Of a DNA stretch of 64,000 bases, positions 1 to 10,915 are shown piece by piece (the first letter of the stretch is position 1; every line of letters starts with the position of its first letter). The notes under the pieces were generated by a model. That model had not been told where the DNA came from, made no database searches, and saw only the letters and a program-made list of their open reading frames with translations. The stretch comes from Pelecanus crispus. Taxonomy: Eukaryota; Chordata; Aves; Pelecaniformes; Pelecanidae. The DNA lies in NCBI RefSeq assembly GCF_030463565.1, contig NC_134653.1, positions 33,603,150 through 33,667,149 of the forward strand, written 5' to 3'. A program made the position numbers and the translations under genes.

Positions 1-640
1 TGCCTGCAGGAGTCATGTTTTTATGCAGAAAGGTCACGCCGAGCATCTCTCCCCTCCACCAAAATGCTGCCGGCTGCAGAATTTGGCATTTCAACACCCA
101 TATTTCATGCGAAGCGGATGCAGCACAGGCCACAGTTCAAGTTTTTTGGCATTTATAACCAACCGATGGGAGAATAAAACCAGATTGCGCACACCCTTTT
201 TAGAGATGTTTTTACGACGTATGAAAATAGCCCTAAAACTTTTCCCAAAAGCCTCCCTGATGGGGTTTGGGAACAGCCACCCAGGGACACTCCAGCTATG
301 CTGGGGGACCCATATCTGCTGAGCATCCCCATCCTCTGCCCTCCAGGCGAAGGCGGCGGGAGCAGTTAGCTTTCCACTGAGCAAAATTTGCTATCAAGAA
401 ATGATGTTGGGGATAACTCCCAAAATACCGGCCCATGCTGGGTTTTGGCAGGACCAGAGGCTGCCGGTGCAAGGATCTGTGCCCACGCTGCACTTACCCT
501 GCGGGCAGAGGCAGCATCCATCCCAGCGCGGGGTCCAGCCGCAGCCTCCCCCGTGCCCAGGGCAGGGCTCTGGGAAAACGCCGTAATTACGAGGGCACTG
601 AAAACCCAGTTTTGCAAATTCTTTCTTTTCCTTGTTGCAC
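1..640. other. Unique GC-moderate DNA, no gene recognised
   Basis: Several overlapping frames of 60-114 codons are open on both strands, but none resembles a known protein and none has convincing start or splice context. No repeat or RNA gene is visible. Confidence 0.6.
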
Positions 641-1440
641 TTTCTCCATCTGTATTGAATAGCAGAGCTATGAATATTCAAGAGAAAAATGTGTTAAAAA
701 TTGGTGACATTTTCAGGATTGGCTCGCGCTAGCCAGAGAACGTCATTCGCAGTAATTACGAATAAAATCCACAGCCCTTCACAGATGACAACAAATCCAA
801 ATGGCCTTTTTACACAGTGAAAATATTAGCCTTAACACTTTCTTTAAAAAAAAAAATCTTCCAACCAGTTGCTGCTTTCACAGGCACCTCTGAGCGAGCC
901 GATTTCGGAAAAACTTCTCCCGTCGCGGTTGCGTTCGCTGCCTCGTACAGAAAATGAATAGCACTTTTTTTCCCCCCTCCCTCTCGTTTGAGAGTTTTCT
1001 TGGTAGGGATGAAACCACGAAACAGAAGGCTGCCTAAATGAAATTATTAACCCAGAGAAACCACTAAAGGAACTTGATTAATTTGCCAAGTAACAGAGCC
1101 CGGTTTGTTCTTTTAGGCAACACATCTTAAAGTAATTGAATCACCCCTTGAAAAAAAAACAGTAGATGATTGAGCCCTGAGGTACACTCGTTCGCTATCC
1201 TTAATAAATCTCTCTTTATGAAGGAGGTAGTATGCTTTTCTCATCAGAAACCTGTTAATTTTTTTCTCTTTTAAGTAATTGAATACAAAGTTCAAAATCT
1301 ATCTGCACTATCCTTCAAGAAAAAAAAAAAAATCAAAGGTTTATCTTCTGTTTCATCTCAGCAAGTTAATTATGCTCTCATAATTGAGTTAAACCAGCAG
1401 GTTATTAAAAATACCATAGGATCATTCTTATTTTTTTTAA
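641..1440. promoter_or_regulatory. AT-rich island, candidate conserved noncoding element
   Basis: The composition drops sharply in GC against both flanks. A homeodomain-type TAATTA core lies at 753-758. The 12-mer AAGTAATTGAAT occurs twice in the same orientation, at 1130-1141 and 1273-1284. There is no coding potential beyond a 60-codon minus-strand frame. Poly-A runs near 848 and 1321 are simple sequence. A regulatory role is inferred from composition and motif duplication only. Confidence 0.4.
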
Positions 1441-1860
1441 TGAAGTACCACAAGACCCAAGTCTTTGGCAGAACCAGTGATCCTAAGACCTGGGTCATGC
1501 CCTGCACGCTGCAGGAGGTGCCCAGGACGGACCGCTCCAACCTCATTTCATTTAAGGAAAGTGGTGGGAGGGTGGGTTTTTTCCTCCTTTTTCTGAAGCA
1601 GGAGGATGGGCCCATCCTCAGCTGCACTATTGTAGCCTCTGCCGGAGCTGCAGATCCGCTCAGCCCGTCTTCAGGCATGTCTGCAACCCAATGGCAGCTT
1701 GCCGAAGGTGACGGTGCGTCTCCCCTGTCTCGGGACAAGCAGGTCTGGTGGCACAGGCTCCCACCATAACTGAAATATCTTTGACTATTCTCCAAGAAAC
1801 CTGTGTTGAGCTGCGTCGTACCCCGGGATGGAGGAGGAGCGCCCAACGCTCCGCCACAAC
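1441..1860. other. Unique GC-moderate DNA, nothing recognised
   Basis: A 109-codon plus frame and a 170-codon minus frame overlap here. Neither has recognisable domains, so I treat both as chance frames. Confidence 0.6.
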
Positions 1861-2175
1861 ACGCACAGTGCTTCCAACTCAAGTATATTTCTAATCAGCA
1901 TTTCGCTTCAGATTTTACCCATTCAACTAATTCCACTAATTCTAGGGAATTACAGAAATAATTGCTATTTTCCAATAGATACAGGCCTGCCTCTCGAGAC
2001 AGAAAAAAAAAATAAGGGGGAAAAAAGAAAAATCAATGAAGCACTGTTTAAGGGAAGTCAAAATAAGCTATTTCCATCTCCTCATTTGCAATTAACTTCA
2101 GAGCATAACACAGTGGGAGGTGGTTCATGGGAAAAGTACAACTTCATTGTAATCCTCCCTCCTTTTAAGTGGAAA
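1861..2175. promoter_or_regulatory. AT-rich island, weak candidate noncoding element
   Basis: The stretch is rich in AATT and TAAT cores (for example repeated CTAATTC-like words near 1927-1945) and includes an A-rich tract at 2001-2035. There is no gene. A regulatory role is inferred from composition alone. Confidence 0.3.
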
Positions 2176-2403
2176 GATCGGCAGAGATAAGCACCCAGGC
2201 AGCTGCTGCTCCCTGCCAGGTCGCAGCCGCCCCGCTCCCTCCGGGCTGCCTGCCACCAGGGAGAGGCGAGGGCAGCGAGAGCTGTCAGCCCCACGCCGCG
2301 TCCCTCCATGGTTGCCCTGGCAGGGTGCTAGGACAGCGACTGGACTTTCTCTGGTTGCCTGCGGTCACCACCTGCACTGTGGGACACTGTGGTTCTGCGT
2401 GAG
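2176..2403. other. GC-rich unique flank of the minisatellite
   Basis: GC-rich single-copy sequence without recognisable genes or sites lies immediately left of the hexamer array. Confidence 0.6.
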
Positions 2404-3024
2404 ATGCTCCATCTCTGTCTCCATCCCTGTCTCCATCCCTGTCCTCATCCTCATCCCTGTTCCTGTCTTCATCCCCATCCCCGTCCTCATCCCCACACCT
2501 GGCCCATCTCCATCCCCATCCCCGTCCTCATCCCCATGCCTGGCCCATCCCCATCCTCATCCCCACGCCTGTCCCATCTCCATCCTCATCCCCCTCCCTA
2601 TCCCTGTCCCATCTCCATCCCCATCCTCATCCCCATCCCCATCCTCATCCCCACCCTCATCTCCACCCCTGTCCCATCTCCATCTCCATCCCCATCCCTG
2701 TCCCATCTCAATCTCCATCCCCATCCCATCTCCATCCCCATCCCCATCCCTGTCCCATCTCCATCCCCATCCCCATCCCTGTCCCATCTCCATCCCCATC
2801 CCTATCCCTGTCCCACCTCCATCCTCATCCCCATCCCCATCCTCATCCCCATCCCCATCCCCATCCCTGTCCCATCTCCATCCCCATCCCCATCCCTGTC
2901 CCATCTCCATCCCTATCCCTATCCCTGTCCCATCTCCATCCCCATCTCCATCCCCATCCCCATCCCATCCCCATCCCCATCCCTGTCCCATCCCCATCCC
3001 CATCCCCATCCCCATCCCCATCTG
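2404..3024 (+). repeat. CATCCC-type hexamer minisatellite with nested 29-bp period
   Basis: About 620 bp are built from the hexamers CATCCC, CATCTC, CATCCT and TGTCCC. The TGTCCC variant marks a higher-order unit. It recurs at 2670 and 2699, then at 2751, 2780, 2809, 2868, 2897, 2926 and 2984, giving spacings of 29 or close to 58 bp. Each 29-bp unit is one TGTCCC, one ATCTCC, two ATCCCC and one shortened ATCCC. The minus strand carries runs of three or four G every six bases, so it should be able to form G-quadruplexes. Open frames of 223-298 codons across it (Pro/Ser/His or Gly/Asp/Met rich) are products of the repeat, not genes. Confidence 0.95.
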
Positions 3025-3950
3025 AACGCAGATCCCATGCCGCAGCCCCCAGGAGACACCTTCCCAAAGCAGAGGGAGGAAAGGGATGAGAGGCTGATAA
3101 CAGCCTGGAAGAGCAACTGTCCTCTCTGGGAAAAACAGGAGCTGGTGCTTATCAGGTTGGAGCTGGCAGAGCGAGCCCCCAGCGGGGTGACAGGATGGAG
3201 CTGCCCTTCCACTCACTGGGCTGAACACTGCCTAAAAGAGGGCTGGCTGTTATTATCACCTAATTATTCTTTTGCAAAAAATTAAATCGCAAACTTTCTG
3301 CAGAAAAGTCCTTTTCTTCCTCTCCACTGATGACAGTACCACCACGAGAAGAGGTGACCCAGCAGCACGTCCCTCCCTGGAAGTCTTTTGCTCAGTGGAC
3401 ACCTTGACACCACTTTGCCTTGCATCAGCCCTCCTCCACCTAAAAAAACCCTCTCTGTTTATGGGTGTTTTCAGCCACATTCCCAAAAAACCCAGGCCAA
3501 GCAACGGTTTGGGGGCAAGAGGGACCTGAAAGAGCCGGTTCCCCCGCATTGTCTGGCAGGGCTGGGAGCTTTTCCCTGCCCTCCATGCAAATGTTCTGGG
3601 GAGGAGGAGGCCCAGACCCAGCTGTGCGCTGGGAACCTCCTGCCAGTCTCTGCCCAGAGGCAGAGAATCCAGACTGCAAGGAAGATGTCCATCATGTGCC
3701 TCGTCTGGCTTTTGGGTTGTGTGTTGGTTGCAAACCAGCAGGCAAGCACAACATGCAGCTGAGGCAGATGCCCGTTAGCAGAGACAACACCCGGCCAGCT
3801 CCTGCACCCCAGCCCCGCTGCAAGCGAGAGCAGAAACTTGCTGCCGTTGCAGGATCCATCCTCAGACTCACCCTCCAGCGCCCAGTGACCTTGGCCGGAG
3901 AGGAGGATGCGCCGTCCTCCAGCAAGCATTTCCCATCCTTTGCCCTACAG
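3025..3950. other. Unique DNA right of the array, no gene recognised
   Basis: Overlapping plus and minus frames of up to 163 codons are open. None matches a protein family I know, and no splice-bounded exon stands out. Confidence 0.6.
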
Positions 3951-4165
3951 TATTAAAAGCACCGCTGACGTGGCGACCTGCTGATTGTGCATTAAATATT
4001 CACCTACGTGATCCTTCCTTTGAAGAATTTTCCTTTTAACTGTTCTATTTTCATCGCTGTCCTCATCTCTCCATAACGCTCCATCTTCTGCTTAAGTGTC
4101 GTCTTCAGATTTTGTTCCCAATTAATATTTCTATGGCAACTGCATTTAATTTTGAAGTGGTAGCA
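3951..4165. promoter_or_regulatory. AT-rich island, weak candidate noncoding element
   Basis: A short AT-rich segment contains ATTAAATATTCA- and AATTAATATT-type words between GC-rich flanks. No open frame of note. The regulatory reading is inference. Confidence 0.3.
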
Positions 4166-5930
4166 CTCGCTCTGCATGGGGACTGGAGCCTCCTCCCCAC
4201 CTCACAGTTCCGTGCCTGCGGTGGACATTCAAGACGCTGTGTTCGTTTCCAAAAGCCATGGTCCTCTGGAGCGGCTTCACCCACTTGCACAGCCTTGGTG
4301 CCCCTGCCTTGCCCCCTTGATGCCAGCCTGGGCAGTCCAGGCAAGGCTGAGCTCGAGTCCATCCATCATCTTGCGATCCCTTATCCCCGAGGACCTTTAT
4401 GGGCTGCAGCGCAGGGTAAAGCACAAATATTTGGGAAACGCGCTCAGTAGGATCAAGATTTTGGGAGCATAAGATGGACACACGTGGTACACCCAGGGGA
4501 GCGGTGGGCTCGCCGGGCAGCACAGCCAACAGAAACAAGAAGTGGTTGGGAATTCAGGAGGTGGCAGAAGGAATTGCTGTATTTGGAAACCCAGCCTCGC
4601 CCCGTGCGCGGCTCCAGATGATGGCCAGCGCTGGGCGGAGAGCGTTCGCCCTGACGCCCTGAGCTGTGAACCCAGTGTGATGGGCTGCAGACACCTCCTG
4701 GGCTCCTGCGGCCGCCAGGCACTGCCCGAAGTGATGGCGAAGGCACCCACTCGTGTCCCTGTGTGGGTCTCCTCCCCATTCAAAGGTAGAAGCAATCCGT
4801 GAAGGTGACCAGCAGCAGTGGGACAGGGACATCCCGCTAGCTCAACACCAGCGAGTGCAACCCAGGACCCTCCCGTGGGGCTCTGCGCTGGCAGGAGGGT
4901 AAAAATGGGCACCGAGTGGTTAAAATAAGCCTGGGTTATGGCCTGGAATGAGAAGTATTTGTGTGTGCTGGTTTCCCTGACATGGCTGCCTTTTGGTCGG
5001 CGCTGAAACCTTGCAGGCATCTCTGGAATGACAGAAATGCTGAACGTCCTGTTAACGGGGTTTTGCATCCGTCAGCGCAGCCTGGCTCGTCTGTGCGGAG
5101 GAACCTGTCCGGGATCCGGCCCTGGGGAGCGGAGCGGGGTTGGCAGCCTGACAGATGTAAAGCTGAGCTATTGCGTGTGTAACACAAGAGTTCAGAGAGG
5201 AATCCACCTTCAAAATCTTTTTGTTCTGAGCCAACACCCCTGCTGCCCCCGATTCCCTCCCAGGCACTGTGAAAGCGTCTCCCCTTCACGCGTGGGGAGG
5301 GTACATGCACAGGGGCCTCTCTGTCACCGAGCTGCTCCTCCAGCAAAGATCTTGTGTGGGATGGGATGGCCAGAGGGATGCTCTGGGACGTGGGGACAGT
5401 AAGTGCACATCCCTGCCCGTGCATGAGCTCAAACACACGCCCAAGGAACTTACTTGGCACCCTTCGGTGTCCTGCACCGAAATGGTCACCACCAAGGCGG
5501 ACCAGGACTTTCATTCCATGAGCAGAGAGAGCAGGAGGCTGGAGGAGCTTTTATTGCTCACGTTCTGCCTACACTGGGCAAAGGACATCGTGGCTCACAT
5601 GTCCTTTGCTGTATGCGGGCTGTTTTCTGCCGCAGCTCAGGGCATCACCCCTGGCAACGCGCGTTTTCGTGTTTTCCTTCTTCCCAAACCATCTCAGACA
5701 CCCACAGGGGATGTTCTGGGGGCGGCGGGGTGCTCTGGTTTTGGCCGTGCATGTAAAGCCAGCACCCAGCTTTCTGATCCCAGACTTCGTTCCCTGCAAA
5801 GTGACCGGCTGAATTCCTGTCTCCACCTGGAGCCCTCCCGCCCGCTGTCCCCGCCGTGCCACCGCTGCCCAGCCAAGTACCACCAGCAGCACAAGTGCAC
5901 CCACCGTACGTCTGGTTTTACAAGCACCTC
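4166..5930. other. GC-rich unique DNA, no gene recognised
   Basis: A 223-codon minus frame (4397-5068), a 192-codon minus frame (4936-5514) and a 250-codon plus frame (5269-6021) overlap one another. None shows a domain, signal peptide or compositional bias typical of a gene, and no repeat is visible. Confidence 0.6.
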
Positions 5931-6824
5931 CCAGGCAGGCTCTGCTCACAATATCGACATTATTCCACATTCAAATGAGGGAACCACAGAAAAATGTAAT
6001 TTTGGAAGCCGAGTAACTTAACTCCCCGCAGCTGTGCCTTGGGCTGGGCTCCAGCTGCTCGGCCACCGGCAGGGCTCCTCCATGCTCACATGAGCACCAG
6101 ATTCCTCCCAAAACTCACTTTCCAGGATGGCATTTACTGTGAATGAAATCTGGGACTTGGATTTCTTTTCTCGGCCAGCTGGGCCACCCCACGGTGGTGG
6201 CACGAACATGTTTTTTCTATTGAGCTCACAACTGGAAGGCAACGCTCCCAGCCGCTGCCCTTTCCCAAAGATACTGTTACCCAAATGAGCCAAAAAAGAT
6301 GCAAATTCTGGAGAGGAACAGATTCCCCCTCGGCGCTGGTTGAGTGTGTTTTTCCCCGCCCAGCCCTGCACCGCCAGGCAGAGAGACACCTTGCAAAGCC
6401 TGTGCCAAGGTATCAGCAATGGATTCAACCTCGCCCCTCCTGCAAAATAATTATTCCTATTGCAATTACACACCGACGTCCTACCCAAAATCCGCCCCCC
6501 ATGACTGCAAGGCTCCATGTGCCCTGGAGATGAGTGGGAGCTACGCTGACACAGCCTGGGGCAGGGTGAACAGATGAGGGACAGCGCTTGCGGGGTGCAG
6601 GGCAGGGTCACCCCCACAAGACAAGCCCCTCTCCCTCTAACACCGCAGTGACGCAGCCAGGAGCACAATTGCCGCTGTCCCTGAAGTGCTACCTGCCCTT
6701 ATCAAGTTGCTCAGCTCAGCAGTGAAGGGCTGCTGCCGTGCCACAGCCTCCTGGCGCGATGCACGCTTGCAGGGAAGGTTATAAATGCCTTTCTCCTGCT
6801 CCCGGGCTGGCTGGTGGCAGCACA
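5931..6824. other. Mixed unique DNA, nothing recognised
   Basis: The stretch contains short AT-richer pieces (5940-6015, 6440-6475) in GC-rich sequence. A 216-codon minus frame (6018-6668) is unremarkable. Confidence 0.55.
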
Positions 6825-6995
6825 CGTCCCCCAGCCGCCGTGCCATGGCCGAGCACGTCCCGCATCAGGAGCTGCCGCGCAACCGGTGCTTGGCAGGGAG
6901 CGTGCCGCAGCGCCCGTTCGCCGTCGCCTCTCGTTAACTTGAAGCGACCGTTCATATGGCTCGGTCGGTCGCGAGCTCGCCGGGTCCGCACACCC
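6825..6995. other. CpG-dense patch with inverted repeat
   Basis: About 26 CpG dinucleotides occur in 170 bp, far above the surroundings. An inverted repeat, GCGACCG at 6944-6950 and CGGTCGC at 6966-6972, can form a 7-bp stem with a 15-base loop containing CATATG. The patch is short for a classical CpG island and has no evident promoter element. It may be an unmethylated regulatory patch (inference). Confidence 0.5.
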
Positions 6996-8180
6996 AATGT
7001 CATCTTTGAAACACAAGCGCCGTTCTCCCCTGGGGCTCTGTGTCAGGACATCTCTCCGGATGCATCGGGAAAGCAAGTGCAAACAGAGACAGCTCATCGC
7101 TGACGTGGTTTTATCCAGTGTATTTTCAAGCGTGATCCGTCCCTTCTGAGCTTCCCAATGCGTCTGTGCCCTGAAGCCCCTGCTCCAATTTATGTGTGGA
7201 TGACCACAGCTTCCCCGTCCGGCAGCCCAGCACCGGCCCCGTGTCCCAGGGTTGGATTTCCACCTCCCAGCCACTCCGGTGGGTTTATCAGGGCTGGGGA
7301 CCACAGTGACACCTGGCTCCGTGCCGGCACTGCCCGATGGAGGCAGCGCCGCAGAAAACCCACTTAACAGCGGAGGCACCTCCAAAATCACCCCTGTACA
7401 TCTGTCTCGCTGGCTGAAGGACTTCACACCATCCCGGTGAGCACCCAGGGACGGTAAATCATGAGCGAGCTCAGAAAACCCAGCTCATGCACCAAAACCT
7501 TCCTCTACCTCTGCACTGGCCATGAAACACAGCACCAGTAATAACGGGCACCGGCTTGCTTTTTAACCTGAGATCCTGAAGGGTGATCAGCAAATTTGAG
7601 AGGCCAATTAAGGAAAACCAGCACTTCATCAGTTTCCCGAAATGCAGCCACCGCTGAAATGAGAGACAGCAGAGCTCAGCACAGTGCTAACTCTCAGCGA
7701 AATTCGGAGGAGAAAAATGCTCCAGCCGCTGTGAACTACAGAGAGATAGATAGAAGCCCTGATGCCTTGCTGAGATGCCGTGCCATGGGGCTGCGAGCGT
7801 CAGAAGAAGTCGGGAGTCCCTTGCTTGCCAGACACGGCATCCCCAGGGCCCTGCCAGCTCCCAGGCTGCAGAGCAGTGCTGGGGGGGGAAAAAAAAAAAA
7901 TACAAAAAGGCATGGCTTGTTTAATGGTGTAAAATACTTCCCCACCACTTGTGCAGGCTGGCTGCTTTCCATCGGGTGAGCTCATTCTCCATCCCACTTC
8001 CAAACCACTGCGCCGTGGCCCCAGCGCCGGGAGCCGGCAGAGCCGTGGTGCCACCAGCATGAGTTAACCCCAGCGCAGCGCCCAGCTCCGGGCATGGGGA
8101 ATTCCATCTTCCCCGGCAGATGAAAGGGAAAACCCTGACATCAAGACTTAGCAGCGAAGTGAGGTACCTCTCCCTTCCCT
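6996..8180. other. Unique DNA, no gene recognised
   Basis: Nothing is recognisable beyond short chance frames. A G8 run followed directly by A12 lies at 7881-7900. Confidence 0.6.
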
Positions 8181-9300
8181 GCATCCCTTCCCTGGGTTAT
8201 GGTAATACTTTGTTTTTGAGACAGCCTTGCAAAAATGGCATGAAAATTTAATCGCCCCGGCACAAAATCTAATAGCTGCTCTTCGCATGCACTTCACCGC
8301 GATTTATTCTTCTGCTAAAGGCTTCAAACTCACCACCCACTTACGGCAGCTCAGCTGTCCCTGGGGAAAAGCAGCGCCCGCACCACCCCAGCCGTTCCCC
8401 GGCCGTTCCCGGGGCTGCGGCGCTGGGATGCGCTGGTCCTCGGCACTGCAGAGAAAAGGTGACCGAGCAGCTCCAGTGGCACACGGCATGGAGGGGCTTT
8501 TAGGCACAAAGAGCTTGTTACACCTCTGAATACTGCTGTGAGCACAGTGGGGGCCTGGGAGAGCGTGCAGCATCTCTGTGGGCCCAGACCGCCCCAGGAC
8601 GCTGGCATTTCCCGGGCAGGAGTCCCTGCAAGGCCCCACGGATCGCTCCCAGCCTGCCATCATCGGCAAGGAAAAACTTCTCCGTGAGAACCGAACGTGC
8701 GCGGCGAGACGCCCAGCGCTGCAGGCGATGGGCTTTGGCTCTTTAACCTTCCCCTGGACTTGTGCTCAAGGAAAGCCGTGACATTTATCACGAGAACATC
8801 CTTCAGTTAAAACCAGAGACCCTGATTCTGTTAACAATTTGGTAATGAATTAACGACATTTTCCAGTGGAAAAGAAATTGTGAAACTCTCCCGGGAGCTT
8901 CTGATTCAACCCAAACAATCTGTCAAGTCAAGCCGACTGCAGTCTGGCCGCTCAGCGTCTCGTGCGGGCTCTGAGCTCATCGCCAGCCTAACGAGCAGTA
9001 AATAAGAAGCGAGGAGGATGACGGCAGACACCAGGGATGAGCTGGGGGTCTCTGGCTCCATCGATACCCCTCGGCGAGAAGACCTAGGGGAGGTGGAGAT
9101 GCAGGTTTACAGGAGCTCAGTGTGTTGGACGACGGGTTTCTTTAAAATATCACGAATATTAATATCAATATTCTTGAAAATATCAATAAACCCCACGGTA
9201 AGGGCGGAGGTGCTGCAGCCCTTCAAAACCTGGCCTGCAGCCCCTCCAAACCCAGCCCCACTCTATGAGCCACTCGCTCCACTTTAGCACGGACGTCCCT
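8181..9300. other. Mixed block with three short AT-rich segments
   Basis: AT-rich pieces lie at about 8185-8315, 8785-8890 (containing TGTTAACAA and TAATGAATTAAC words, HNF1- and homeodomain-like) and 9135-9195 (ATCAATA words, ONECUT-like). They are separated by GC-rich DNA. No coding sequence is recognised, and the transcription-factor readings are motif-level only. Confidence 0.35.
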
Positions 9301-9760
9301 GGCCACCGTCGACAATAATATTAAGAAAGAAAAGATGCTTAAAGCGAATAATAGCTGGGGCTAAAGGAGAGATTATCATTACCCAAATTGCCTGCTCCTC
9401 GGAGAGGGCTGGGCAAACTTCCAGGGATGCGGTGGATCCCGTTTCCCTGGGCGGCTGGGGGACACTGTGTGCTCGCCCAAGCAGGACGGCTCTGCGGCAG
9501 CACCGGGGCGAGGGGGTGGAGGGCTGAGGACCCCCATGCAGGAACACCCCATGGGATCCCCGCAAAGCCGGAGGCACCCTGGGAGAGGCTTTCTGGACTC
9601 GGAAGAGAGTTGCGGCTCATTGCAATTCCTCAGCAGCATCTTGGCTGCGTTAGGATGGAGCGAGAGCTCGAGGGTGCTGTGAAGCCAAATGCCCACCTTA
9701 TAAACAGGGAGATAAATGCTTATTTCTTGAGAAGAGCCGCTGTCGTGCCAGTCCCCACGT
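9301..9760. other. Unique DNA, nothing recognised
   Basis: GC-rich sequence has overlapping short frames on both strands. A small AT-rich piece lies at 9310-9385. Confidence 0.55.
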
Positions 9761-9960
9761 CCTGAGTCCCCTGATTTACAGTTAGAAAGTTTGCATTGAC
9801 TGTGCTCAGAATCATTAAGCTACAAACCATACACTAATTATGGTGCCCCGGGCAAGAACGTTAATCCAAAGAGCATAAAATTATAATGACTTTCTTGGTG
9901 TAATTAGACCAAACAAGATAAACCATCCAAATAGCAACTGCAGCTTTGGCACATTTACAG
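9761..9960. promoter_or_regulatory. AT-rich candidate enhancer-like element beside minisatellite
   Basis: The low-GC segment carries ACTAATTATGG, AAAATTATAATGAC and GTGTAATTAGAC words, several homeodomain-type cores within 100 bp. It ends about 50 bp before the 28-bp array. Conservation cannot be tested here. Confidence 0.4.
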
Positions 9961-10010
9961 TCCCAGCTCAATCCACTGCATGGCTGCAGGACGGTGGTGG
10001 GGAGCAGTGG

Positions 10011-10458
10011 GAGAAGGGACATCCCGAGGGCAGGATGGGAGAAGGGACATCCCGAGGGCAGGATGGGAGAAGGGATGTCCCAAGGGCAGGATGGGAGACG
10101 GGACATCCCGAGGGCAGGATGGGAGAAGGGATGTCCCAAGGGCAGGATGGGAGAAGGGACATCCCGAGGGCAGGATGGGAGAAGGGGTGTCCCAAGGGCA
10201 GGATGGGAGAAGGGACGTCCTGAGGGCAGGATGGGAGAAGGGATGTCCCAAGGGCAGGATGGGAGAAGGGACATCCCGAGGGCAGGATGGGAGAAGGGGC
10301 GTCCCAAGGGCAGGATGGGAGAAGGGACGTCCTGAGGGCAGGATGGGAGAAGGGGCGTCCCAAGGGCAGGATGGGAGAAGGGACATCCCGAGGGCAGGAT
10401 GGGAGACAGGACATCCCAAGGGCAGGATGGGAGACGGGACATCCCAAGGGCAGGGGGG
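10011..10458 (+). repeat. 28-bp minisatellite, 16 units, 56-bp higher-order period
   Basis: Sixteen units start exactly every 28 bp from 10011 to 10431 with no indel. Each has a GGGACGTCCC-like core followed by a GAG or AAG trinucleotide and a GGCAGGATGG stretch. From unit 2 to unit 15 the units strictly alternate GAG and AAG after the core, a 56-bp dimer. The core variants are ACAT, ATGT, ACGT, GTGT and GCGT. The unit has no stop codon in any frame, and 28 is not a multiple of 3. Long open frames therefore run through it on both strands, the largest being 424 codons at 9980-11254. These are repeat artefacts. Confidence 0.97.
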
Positions 10459-10915
10459 TCACGGAGCATCGCCAGCTGACCCCACGGTGCCCATTCGAGC
10501 TTGTGCTGAGCCTAGCGTGGAGGTATCGCATGGCAGCGGGGACGTTCCCGTCTCTCACATCAAGCAGAGCTACCCCACGGTCCAGCATTTCCCCAGCCAC
10601 TGTGGGGACCAAGCCCAAGCCACCGGTGGGGATGCAGGGAGGACGCAGCCACTGCCACCACCTTGCTGCACATCCCTCCTGCCGAAATGCCACACGTCCG
10701 CAAGGGACGGCACAGCCCCGCATGCAAACCAGACCAAAGCTCCCATCACATCAAGGCAGGCAGGGTGGCCTCATCTGCCGAATTCCAGAGGAGCCGCTCA
10801 GATCCCCCGTGCCCCTTACCGGCCCCGTGACAAGGGGCCAGCAGCCGAGCCCCGGGGCCCAGGGAAGTGGCCTCAGGCAGGGTCAGAGAAGCCATTTCCA
10901 AAAGCACAGCTTAAG
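10459..10915. other. GC-rich unique DNA right of the array
   Basis: No gene, RNA or repeat is recognised. The open frames that enter from the minisatellite continue by chance. Confidence 0.6.

Noticed and set aside
2248-2262. CCACCAGGGAGAGGC as a second CTCF site
   Set aside because: The second half of the motif is broken relative to the CTCF core; too weak to report.
2312-3285. Pro/Ser/His-rich frames of 237 and 298 codons, and Gly/Asp/Met-rich minus frame
   Set aside because: They are translations of the CATCCC hexamer array; flanking codons show nothing gene-like.
5269-6021. 250-codon plus frame
   Set aside because: No domain, no splice or promoter context, overlapped by minus frames; consistent with chance in GC-rich DNA.
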